A stretch of DNA of 64,000 bases from Billgrantia tianxiuensis (GTDB lineage: Bacteria; Pseudomonadota; Gammaproteobacteria; Pseudomonadales; Halomonadaceae), in NCBI RefSeq assembly GCF_009834345.1, contig NZ_CP035042.1, forward strand, positions 2,976,001 through 3,040,000. Reading direction: 5' to 3'. A program made the translations under genes and the position numbers. Below are positions 51,610-58,128 of the stretch, piece by piece (position 1 is the stretch's first letter; each line of letters starts with the position of its first letter). The notes under the pieces were generated by a model. It saw nothing but the letters and a program-made list of their open reading frames with translations. It made no database searches and had not been told where the DNA came from.

Positions 51610-52146
51610 ATGAAAATCAAGGTCTACGCAACATCGTCGGGCGACCGCAACGCCTGCATGCTGATCGATGCGGACAGTCCTATACCGCCCGGCTTCACTG
51701 ACCAGGAGCCGCTTCCGCCGAAAGCGGGGAACCGTGTCGTCTTCGTCGATGGTGGGTGGGTATACGAGCCGATCCCGCCGGTAACCGGGCCGTCGGTTTC
51801 TGATCTCGCCGCCGACCGCCGCGCAGTGATCGATGCCGCCTCGGTGGCAGAACTTGACCAAGTGCGCAGAGATTACCCCGACTACGAGCAACTGAGTTGG
51901 GAGCGCCAAGAGCGCGAAGCGCGCGAAGGTGGAGGACCGTTGATTCAAGCCATAGCCGATGCTCGCGGAGTGGCCATCGAGGAGCTGATCAGCCGCATCA
52001 TCGCAAAAGCCGACGCCTATCAGCAGGCCGCCGCCGCAGTGATCGGCCGCCGCCAGGCCCTGAGAGACCAGATCGTCGCTATTGAACATGAAGACAGCCT
52101 TGACAACGATGCCAAGCGAGAGGCGATCAATTCCATTAACTGGTAA
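51610..52146 (+). CDS. Tail fiber assembly-like protein
   Basis: 178 aa. MKIKVYATSSGDRNACMLIDADSPIPPGFTDQEPLP resembles the start of tail fiber assembly/DUF4376-type proteins; the C-terminal half is helical (GVAIEELISRIIAKADAYQQAAAAVIGRRQALRDQIVAIEHEDSLDNDAKREAINSINW). It follows the fiber gene, where a fiber chaperone is expected. Last gene of the tail operon. Confidence 0.75.
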   Translation: MKIKVYATSSGDRNACMLIDADSPIPPGFTDQEPLPPKAGNRVVFVDGGWVYEPIPPVTGPSVSDLAADRRAVIDAASVAELDQVRRDYPDYEQLSWERQEREAREGGGPLIQAIADARGVAIEELISRIIAKADAYQQAAAAVIGRRQALRDQIVAIEHEDSLDNDAKREAINSINW

Positions 52147-52171
52147 CAGCCAAGGTGTCTATAAGACAAGA

Positions 52172-52203
52172 TCGGGGCCCGCAGGAATGAATGCGGACAC
52201 CCC
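52172..52203 (+). terminator. Terminator after the tail operon
   Basis: An imperfect stem GGGGCCCGCA with TGCGGACACCCC around an 8-base loop, followed by TTTAC. It lies in the short gap between the tail operon and the convergent acyltransferase, and may serve both strands. Confidence 0.55.
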
Positions 52204-52204
52204 T

Positions 52205-54172
52205 TTACTCATGAATGTTGTAGGCTAGATTATCAGAATTCTCAATTTCGGTGAATATATTGCCAGTCGAAATAGCAATCTTACCCAGGGCCTCAGAACC
52301 TTTCATGCTGAGATGAGTAGGGTTGAAATAGATCGGATCGCCATTAAGATAGGCGGAGCATCCACTGGATCCGCAAACATGCTCTCTAATGGACACAGTC
52401 CTGACATTCTCGTAAGTGGAAGCCAGGCTAATTAAGAAGTTGTTAATGTCATGGTCGCTACCGTACCTGATGTAACTTCGTTCGGAGCAGTTCATCCATG
52501 GTATCTTTAGGCTTTTACTAGAGCAGTACCTGTCGTACAGCGGGAAAACTGGCACTTTCAGAGCAATAACAACATTTCTAACATTATCGCTCAAAAAACC
52601 AATCGTTCTTGACACATCTTCTCTATAATCTTCGCCTACAAATCCTGTCCAGTTCGCCCCAATGATTACAACAGAAAAATCGGACACTATACGCTCCACT
52701 TCCTGGAGATATGATCTGCAGGAAGACTTGTTTGCTCTCGCATATTCCCACCCCGAACCAAATATAGGTGGACACGACGAGTGAGAGATATTCATGATTG
52801 AAAGCTCCTCATCACGAGCTAGCTCTCGAAAGTAACCTAGATAGTGCGCTGCGTTAGAGTCCCCAAATAACAATATGGAAGGATCTCCTTGACCAAAATC
52901 ACTGACACAACGAGGATGTCGTATAAGTGATGCATTAAAATTCGAGGTCTGGCAGTTGTACCTGTATCTATTTGCAGCAAGCGTATTGTCGTTAAGATTC
53001 TCTAGTCTAGCCAAATAGTCATTTGGAGAAAGCGAAGCTACAAATCCATTCTTCGCTACTACTAGGCTGGAGAATGCTAACAGGATGATTGTTAACGATG
53101 CGTATGGCGCAGACCTATTTAACAACGACCCACTACGCTGCCCCCTAAAAGGCTTTTCAATCAAAAAATACGAAGCGGTAGAAAGGAAGACAATAAGCGA
53201 TAGGCAGATGATAAGTGGCAAGCCTTTATACGGGTCGCCAAACGCATATCTATAGAAAGACAATACAGGCCAGTGCCAAAGATAAAGCGAGAACGACAGT
53301 AGTCCAATGCTAGTCATTGCCTTAATTGAGAGGACTTTCGAAACAATTGTTTTTTGATTGACTCCTGCCAGAATCAATAATGCAGTGCCTACTGTGGCCG
53401 GGATCGCAGCAAAACCCGGGAAGCCCGTTGCTGAGTCAATAATCCAGAGAGAATAAGTGATTAGTGCGACCCCTGCAAATCCGGCCAGAGTAGAAGCGAA
53501 ATATGACGAAAACATGCCCCTTCTGTCGCTAATAAAGTATGCTAGGCCACCAATCATTAGCTCACCAGCACGCGATGGAAGCATGTAGTAGGAAAAAAGC
53601 GAATCCTTATCTAAGTAGTATTCGCCGACGGCGAATGAAGCTACTGTTACCAGCACGCTTGCTATAATTACCGCTCGTTTTCCACCAATAGACAAAGCAA
53701 ATATTAGCACGGCAGGCCATATTAGGTAGAACTGCTCTTCTACACCAAGCGACCACATGTGCAAGAGAGGTGATAAGTCTGACGATGCAGCGAAGTAGTC
53801 AGTATCCAAAAAAAGCCAGAAATACACGTTCGCGACTGAAAGGGCTGTAGCTATTGCCGACTCAGATAGTGATTGAGCGTCCTCAGGAAGGAATAAGACA
53901 CTTCCAGCTATAACAGTGACCAGGGTGACAAAGAAGGAGGCAGGGACTATTCTACGAATACGACGAGCATAGAAATCAATAAAAGAAAATGACCCATCTT
54001 CAGCAGATTTGTAAATTATGCTGGTTATCAAATAACCCGATATGACAAAAAACATGTCTACGCCAACGAAGCCGCCCGAAAGCCACTCATTGTTTACGTG
54101 GTATATAATAACAGACAGCACCGCAATTGCTCTTAACCCATCTATGTCTGGCCTGTAGTGCGGGCTACCCAT
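52205..54172 (-). CDS. Membrane O-acyltransferase with SGNH domain (lysogenic conversion candidate)
   Basis: 655 aa. ATG 54172 follows GGAG. The N-terminal ~360 residues are an acyltransferase-3 (OafA/YrhL) domain with about ten membrane helices: YRPDIDGLRAIAVLSVIIYHVN (active-site histidine region), FFVISGYLITSII, FYARRIRRIVPA, MWSLGVEEQFYLIWP. The C-terminal ~240 residues are an SGNH hydrolase-like domain (LLFGDSNAAHYLGYF, then IYFNPTHLSMKGS). Such proteins O-acetylate O-antigen or other surface glycans and often block superinfection. The gene is markedly A+T-rich and opposite to the late operon, a classic accessory gene. Confidence 0.9.
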   Translation of the reverse strand: MGSPHYRPDIDGLRAIAVLSVIIYHVNNEWLSGGFVGVDMFFVISGYLITSIIYKSAEDGSFSFIDFYARRIRRIVPASFFVTLVTVIAGSVLFLPEDAQSLSESAIATALSVANVYFWLFLDTDYFAASSDLSPLLHMWSLGVEEQFYLIWPAVLIFALSIGGKRAVIIASVLVTVASFAVGEYYLDKDSLFSYYMLPSRAGELMIGGLAYFISDRRGMFSSYFASTLAGFAGVALITYSLWIIDSATGFPGFAAIPATVGTALLILAGVNQKTIVSKVLSIKAMTSIGLLSFSLYLWHWPVLSFYRYAFGDPYKGLPLIICLSLIVFLSTASYFLIEKPFRGQRSGSLLNRSAPYASLTIILLAFSSLVVAKNGFVASLSPNDYLARLENLNDNTLAANRYRYNCQTSNFNASLIRHPRCVSDFGQGDPSILLFGDSNAAHYLGYFRELARDEELSIMNISHSSCPPIFGSGWEYARANKSSCRSYLQEVERIVSDFSVVIIGANWTGFVGEDYREDVSRTIGFLSDNVRNVVIALKVPVFPLYDRYCSSKSLKIPWMNCSERSYIRYGSDHDINNFLISLASTYENVRTVSIREHVCGSSGCSAYLNGDPIYFNPTHLSMKGSEALGKIAISTGNIFTEIENSDNLAYNIHE

Positions 54173-54212
54173 CCCTACGCTCCGTTCATTGCATTGATTG
54201 AGGGGGAGGATA

Positions 54213-54384
54213 ATGTCACATCTCAACGCCTCCCGCTGAACGAAAGCAGATCGTAAAGACTAACCTCTATCGCGTCTACTCCGGGCGCACGGCCGATGAT
54301 CTGCTGAGTGTGGCTAAGGTATGGGCGTCAGACCTGCGTCGTGACGGCCTCTTACGAATCCCCATCGCGACCCACCTCCAGTAG
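54213..54384 (+). pseudogene. Small gene, apparently frame-disrupted
   Basis: ATG 54213 has an excellent AGGGGGAGG but stops after eight codons (MSHLNASR). If two bases are missing in the CCC run 54232-54234, it continues PAERKQIVKTNLYRVYSGRTADDLLSVAKVWASDLRRDGLLRIP to a stop at 54382, about 57 aa. The downstream frame looks coding. Two lost bases, or one gained, are needed, so confidence is low. It overlaps the Arc-like gene end in convergent fashion. Confidence 0.35.
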
Positions 54385-54615
54385 CCCCCTCACCACCTCC
54401 AGCCTGGCTGACAGATCCGCCATGACCTTCGCCAGGCTCTCCTCCCCTATCGGCTCGCCTGTGGCGGGATCGATGCCCTCACGCCTGAAGCTTTCCTCGA
54501 GACGAACGAGCACCTCGGCCGTGGCCGATCGACGGCTGCGCTCTGCTGCCTCTTCGATCCGCTCGCGGAGCGTTTTCGGCATGCGCAGGTTGAATTGAGT
54601 ATCTGAGTCGTCCAT
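54352..54615 (-). CDS. Arc-family ribbon-helix-helix repressor
   Basis: 87 aa. Arc-like DNA-binding start QFNLRMPKTLRERIEEAAERSRRSATAEVLVRLEESFRRE, then a helical C-terminal half (SLAKVMADLSARLEVVRGLLE) likely for oligomerisation, as in Mnt. It is divergent from a second Arc-like gene across 85 bases with palindromic operators, an arrangement like the P22 immI region. Confidence 0.85.
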   Translation of the reverse strand: MDDSDTQFNLRMPKTLRERIEEAAERSRRSATAEVLVRLEESFRREGIDPATGEPIGEESLAKVMADLSARLEVVRGLLEVGRDGDS

Positions 54616-54625
54616 GCGCCGAGAA

Positions 54626-54688
54626 TGTAGCAGTTTGCTACATCGGGCAATGCATCACTCTGCTACATTGATAAAGCAAAATGATGCA
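54626..54688. promoter_or_regulatory. Operators between divergent Arc-like genes
   Basis: A perfect palindrome TGTAGCA-GTT-TGCTACA (54626-54642), another TGCTACA at 54661, and a TGCATCA/TGATGCA pair (54651-54657 and 54682-54688). Two different half-site words suggest that each repressor has its own site. Confidence 0.65.
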
Positions 54689-54700
54689 AAGAGGCCATGC

Positions 54701-54871
54701 ATGGACGGTTTTGTTCAGACCAACGTTAGGCTGCCGCGAGGTATCGTGAAGTGGCTGAAGGAGGAGGCGAGGAGGAACAGGCGCAGCTACAGCGCCGAGG
54801 TGGCGATTCGGCTAGAGCGATCCAGACGGGAGCAGGAGCAGAGGGAGAGGCATGCGCGGGAAGGTGGTTGA
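54701..54871 (+). CDS. Second Arc-family ribbon-helix-helix protein
   Basis: 56 aa. The Arc fold is visible: FVQTNVRLPRGIVKWLKEEARRNRRSYSAEVAIRLERSRREQEQ, with the beta strand VQTNVRLP contacting DNA. ATG 54701 follows AAAGAGG. It is close to Arc in length. With the divergent gene it probably forms a mutual switch controlling accessory or antirepressor functions. Confidence 0.8.
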   Translation: MDGFVQTNVRLPRGIVKWLKEEARRNRRSYSAEVAIRLERSRREQEQRERHAREGG

Positions 54872-54953
54872 CCCTGTTGCTGGAAGCGGAAGCTTCATGT
54901 GGAAAGACCCTGAATTTTTGAAGAGAGATCACGCTCAAAAATGAGGGAAAGTG

Positions 54954-55006
54954 TTGTCAGGTATCAACCTGACAATCTACTGGCAATATCAGGCGTGAAC
55001 CTGACG
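54954..55006. promoter_or_regulatory. Pair of palindromic operator-like sites
   Basis: Site 1: perfect 9-base arms TTGTCAGGT / ACCTGACAA around a 4-base centre (54954-54975). Site 2: TATCAGGC / ACCTGACG around GTGA (54987-55006), 33 bases away. The surrounding 54,872-55,257 stretch holds no gene otherwise. A dimeric repressor is the likely ligand; which one is unknown. Confidence 0.55.
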
Positions 55007-55191
55007 CAATGTCAATAGATGGCAATACAACCCACTGTTCTGTTTAGGGTAGTGCTTTCTCATTCCTGAGCGACCCGCCGCGCCAGTTGAGCTCCAAGAA
55101 TCAACCGTTGCTCAACTAACGGTGGATAATTCCACAAAAAGTGGAGACTTCATTCTCCTGGAAAAGGCTGAATTTTTCCGCTACAAAAGGA

Positions 55192-55224
55192 GAAGCCCCC
55201 GAGGGTCGCATCCTCGAGGGCTTC
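55192..55224. other. Strong hairpin ahead of gene 55258
   Basis: GAAGCCC plus CGAGG pair with CCTCG plus GGGCTTC around a 7-base loop, with one or two unpaired bases. Read on the minus strand it is followed by TCTCCTTTTG and could stop leftward transcription; on the plus strand it is a stable leader structure. Confidence 0.5.
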
Positions 55225-55257
55225 AATGTCAACCAATCTGCTAGGAGTGGAGACACC

Positions 55258-55656
55258 ATGCAGTCTAGCCCACGTCCGCCCAGCGGCCAAAAACAGTCGA
55301 CAATGGCCGACATCGTTCGGCACCTCGAAGGAGCCGCACAGTCATTATCCTGGCTCTACCTTGTTGAGGAGAAACGCCAGCCTGCGCTGGCTGCCGCGGC
55401 CTTCTTTCTCACGAAGTATGCAGATGCTGCCCGGAAGGCCATCGACGCCAACGACACCGAGGTCCTCGATGGATACGTGACGCTCAGGCTCGGTACCCTG
55501 GCCGCCCTGCTGCAGGTCGTTCGGGCCCACTGGGAAAATGGCGTTATCGCCATGACCGCCTGGACGGCGGATGCGCTGGCGGAGATTGCGCACTGGATCG
55601 AACGCGCACGAGAGGCGATCACCCAGGTGCTGGACGGGGTAATGCGAGCAGCGTGA
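55258..55656 (+). CDS. Helical protein of unknown function
   Basis: 132 aa. ATG 55258 has AGGAG upstream, better than the in-frame start at 55141. Almost wholly helical (MADIVRHLEGAAQSLSWLYLVEEKRQPALAAAAFFLTKYADAARKAIDANDTEVLDGYVTLRL and TALAEIAHWIERAREAI-like end). No membrane segment. It lies among right-end accessory genes and is convergent with umuC. Confidence 0.55.
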   Translation: MQSSPRPPSGQKQSTMADIVRHLEGAAQSLSWLYLVEEKRQPALAAAAFFLTKYADAARKAIDANDTEVLDGYVTLRLGTLAALLQVVRAHWENGVIAMTAWTADALAEIAHWIERAREAITQVLDGVMRAA

Positions 55657-55665
55657 TCGGTATGA

Positions 55666-56952
55666 CTAGCGCGCGTTCGCGACCGGCAACTCATCCCAAC
55701 GGGTCGAGTATCGTTGAGTGAGGTTAGCACAGCGCAGGTGCCAGGCCGCTCCGGGGCTGGGCGTGCCGAGCTTGACGGTGCCTCGGCCCATCCTCTGGTT
55801 CAGCTCGTCCATCACGCCCATAAGCTTCGCGCTGCGCTGCCTGTCGGCATCGCTCTGGGGCGTGTCGAGCAGCGAGAGCTGCTGCCGATCTGCGTCGATC
55901 AGGTCGAGCAACATCACTCCACCCTTCTGATAGAGATAGTGTGGCCGATAGATTCGCTCCAGGGCCTGACCTGCTGCGCGGAGGATCTCTCGACTGTCAT
56001 CAGTGGGACGGGGCAGCTCGACGGCTACGCTGGGCGAGTACTGCGGCAGGTCCTCTCTAAAGGGGTTGGTCTTGAGGAACACCAGCACTGCGCGCGCGAG
56101 GCTGCCCTGGCTGCGCAGCTTCTCGGCTCCGCGCTGGCCGTGCTGCCGCATGGCTTCTCGGATTTCGCCCAGGTTGTTGGTCAGCTTGCCGAACGATCGA
56201 CTGGTCATGATGCGCTGCCGTGGTTCGTGAAAGTCGTTCATCTCGATACAACTGATGCCCCTCAACTCCAGGGCGGTGCGCTCGAGCGTGACGCTGAACT
56301 GCCGTCGGATTCGCTTGGGGTCGGCTTGGGCGAGGTCCCAGCCGGTACGGATGCCGATAACTGCGAGGCGCTCCACGAGTCGCCTACCGACACCCCAGAG
56401 GTCCCCCAACTCGAACCGCTGCAGCAACGCCTTGGTTTCTGCGGTACCGGCCTGGAGCACACAGACGCCTCGATAGGCGGGGATCTTCTTGGCGGCCCGG
56501 TTGGCGAACTTGGCCAGGGTGTGCGTCGGAGCGACGCCGACGCAGACCGGAATGCCGGTGTACTGACGCACCCGAACATGCAGCTGCCGGGCATGCTCGA
56601 GCAGTTGGTCGGGCGTGAAGCCACCGAAGCGGACGAACATCTCGTCGATGCTGTAGGGCTCGACGCCGGCGGAAAACTCCTCGAGCACTGCTTGCACCCG
56701 GGCCGACATGTCACCGTAGAGTTCGTAGTTCGACGATAGCAGGCGGATCTGCCCTCGGCGTACCAGGTGCTGCAGCTCAAAAGCCGGCGTTCCCATGGTG
56801 ATGCCGATGGCTTTGAGTTCGGGCGAGAGCGCGATCACGCAGCCGTCGTTGTTGGACATCACGCCTACCGGCAGGCCGCGCAACCGCGGCTGGAACACGC
56901 GCTCGCAGCTGACGTAGAAGCTGTTGCAGTCCACGAGACCGATCATGCTCAC
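55666..56952 (-). CDS. umuC: UmuC-like Y-family DNA polymerase V subunit
   Basis: 428 aa. Y-family palm MIGLVDCNSFYVSCERVFQP and YSIDEMFVRF with catalytic aspartates, SNNDGCVIALS in the fingers, then HhH and little finger domains. A UmuC-type C terminus follows. GTG 56952 overlaps the umuD stop (GTGA). It performs error-prone bypass synthesis with UmuD'. Prophage-borne copies are frequent. Confidence 0.92.
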   Translation of the reverse strand: MSMIGLVDCNSFYVSCERVFQPRLRGLPVGVMSNNDGCVIALSPELKAIGITMGTPAFELQHLVRRGQIRLLSSNYELYGDMSARVQAVLEEFSAGVEPYSIDEMFVRFGGFTPDQLLEHARQLHVRVRQYTGIPVCVGVAPTHTLAKFANRAAKKIPAYRGVCVLQAGTAETKALLQRFELGDLWGVGRRLVERLAVIGIRTGWDLAQADPKRIRRQFSVTLERTALELRGISCIEMNDFHEPRQRIMTSRSFGKLTNNLGEIREAMRQHGQRGAEKLRSQGSLARAVLVFLKTNPFREDLPQYSPSVAVELPRPTDDSREILRAAGQALERIYRPHYLYQKGGVMLLDLIDADRQQLSLLDTPQSDADRQRSAKLMGVMDELNQRMGRGTVKLGTPSPGAAWHLRCANLTQRYSTRWDELPVANAR

Positions 56953-57395
56953 ACCGTATACTCATGGATAACAGACCTGACAACTCCCCAGACCTGACAC
57001 TCCAGGTCGATGAGCGGTATCGGTGCGTAGCGCGGGTTGCCGGAGCATAGGCATGGCACTCCGTTTACCATCTCGTAGCGCTTGACCGTGATCTCGCCAT
57101 CCACCATTGCGACAATGATATGCCCCGGCCGAGGATCGAGAGAGCGATCGACGACGAGGGTATCGCCCTCCTGAATCCCCAGCCGGACCATGCTGTCACC
57201 GGTAACGGACAGAAAGAACGTGGCCGAAGGCCTCTTGATGAACCTCTTATTGAGGTCGAGCGTTCGCCCCTCATAGTCCTGTGCCGGTGATGGGAAGCCC
57301 GAGAGACCGGCACGGCCTAGGGCCAGTGGGTAAGGCAAGGCAAGTGCCGGTGCAGCATCATCGGCACGACCGAGAATTTGCAGTTGGATGGTCAT
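56949..57395 (-). CDS. umuD: UmuD-like S24 self-cleaving protein
   Basis: 148 aa from ATG 57395, which overlaps the upstream stop (ATGA). Cleavage region GLSGFPSPAQDYEGRTLDLN, nucleophile S68 (TGDSMV), base K105 (EITVKRY). The usual CG cleavage dipeptide reads S32-G33. RecA-triggered cleavage yields UmuD', which activates UmuC. Longer in-frame starts upstream are not needed. Confidence 0.92.
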   Translation of the reverse strand: MTIQLQILGRADDAAPALALPYPLALGRAGLSGFPSPAQDYEGRTLDLNKRFIKRPSATFFLSVTGDSMVRLGIQEGDTLVVDRSLDPRPGHIIVAMVDGEITVKRYEMVNGVPCLCSGNPRYAPIPLIDLECQVWGVVRSVIHEYTV

Positions 57396-57583
57396 GGCGT
57401 CGTCCCTGCCCGCCACTCCACAAGGGCGCTTCCGTCGGACTGGCGCGTCACCGTGGCGGCGCCGCCCTGCGCAATCGCCGCCAGGGTTTTCTCCCATTGC
57501 ACAGCGCTCTCGCCGGGCTGCCGTTCAAGGATAATATGCTTCGATCGAGCTGGAGGCGTCACCGCCTTGGGCTTCTTGGCCAT
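57392..57583 (-). CDS. Small protein leading the umuDC operon
   Basis: 63 aa. ATG 57583 has GGGAG upstream. MAKKPKAVTPPARSKHIILERQPGESAVQWEKTLAAIAQGG, then ATVTRQSDGSALVEWRAG. It is the first gene after the LexA box and overlaps umuD by four bases, so it is SOS-induced. Unknown function; it may modulate UmuD or RecA. Confidence 0.65.
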   Translation of the reverse strand: MAKKPKAVTPPARSKHIILERQPGESAVQWEKTLAAIAQGGAATVTRQSDGSALVEWRAGTTP

Positions 57584-57605
57584 GATGGGTCTCCCTGTTG
57601 TCCAA

Positions 57606-57624
57606 TACTGATATTTATACAGTA
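57606..57624 (-). promoter_or_regulatory. LexA (SOS) box of the umuDC operon, one base short
   Basis: TACTG, nine A/T bases, CAGTA. The consensus CTG-N10-CAG has one more base in the middle. It lies 23 bases upstream of the first gene. The short spacer is either a variant or another lost base in the TTT run. Confidence 0.7.
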
Positions 57625-57761
57625 CGCTTAGGGAAACGCGCCAGAGATGTAAGCCATATCGTACAAGGCTAATGGGCGATCGCTTACAGAAACCCACAAG
57701 ACGTGAGTGAAGCCAGGTGCCACGCTGAGAGTGTGTCAGGGAGCGATGCGCAACGGGATGG

Positions 57762-57783
57762 GCCCGGCCGGAAACGGTCGGGC
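57762..57783 (+). terminator. Hairpin, possible terminator
   Basis: GCCCGGCC, loop of six, GGTCGGGC, then TCTTCGTGTGTTT. The flanking 57,625-57,983 stretch has no gene that I can support. The T tract is weak, so this may only be a structural element. Confidence 0.35.
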
Positions 57784-57859
57784 TCTTCGTGTGTTTGGTC
57801 TTACGCAGTTGGTAGAGAACCACCTGCCAAGGCTGGCTTGACAGGTAGCACTCGCATAG

Positions 57860-57878
57860 TGGTCGCAGACTGGTCGCA
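57860..57878 (+). promoter_or_regulatory. Putative integrase arm-type sites, right end
   Basis: Two direct copies of TGGTCGCA at 57860 and 57871, 11 bases apart, in the same orientation and spacing as the left-end pair at 8023 and 8034. They lie ~106 bases inside the right attachment repeat. Confidence 0.6.
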
Positions 57879-57983
57879 AACTGCATGCTACAATCGCGCA
57901 ACTTTCGAACATATCAGCCAGCTAAGTGCTTGAAGTGACAGGAAACAGCGGTGCAAGCGCAGCCCCGTTTAGTCTGGAAACGA

Positions 57984-58039
57984 ACTTAAAATCTCTCGGT
58001 GGCAACACCGTGCCGGTTCGAGCCCGGCTCCGGGCACCA
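57984..58039 (+). repeat. Right attachment repeat (tRNA-Leu 3' half copy)
   Basis: Matches 7920-7975 in 55 of 56 bases. It lacks the tRNA 5' half, so it is not a functional tRNA. It marks the right end of the prophage. Confidence 0.93.
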
Positions 58040-58128
58040 GACTCTTCGCTATCGCGCCCTCGTTACGATTCCGCCGCACACTCCTCGAGCCTAGCTGGCT
58101 GATGCAATAGGCTTCAGCGAGACTGCCC

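Larger units (their letters stand above)
7976..58039. mobile_element. Intact-looking ~50-kb temperate prophage with a contractile tail
   Basis: It is bounded by the tRNA-Leu 3'-half direct repeats, with a tyrosine integrase at the left edge. It carries a complete set: integrase and excisionase, recombination genes, CI/Cro switch, replication, lysis, terminase, portal, capsid, sheath, tube, tape measure, baseplate and fiber. The layout is lambdoid (leftward early genes, switch, rightward early genes, then late genes). The morphology genes (DUF3383 sheath, DUF3277 tube, Pam3-type plug) indicate a small myovirus. Accessory genes lie at 14.3-15.0 kb, 22.7-23.3 kb and 52.2-57.6 kb. Apparent gene breaks inside it are mostly single-base losses that may be sequencing errors, so viability cannot be judged. 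Confidence 0.95.

Noticed and set aside
57703..57933. A 76-residue open frame near the right end
   Set aside because: No ribosome site or protein-like pattern, and it covers the arm-type sites and a hairpin.
57984..58039. A second tRNA-Leu gene
   Set aside because: Only the 3' half is present, with no acceptor 5' strand or D arm. It is the attachment-site copy.
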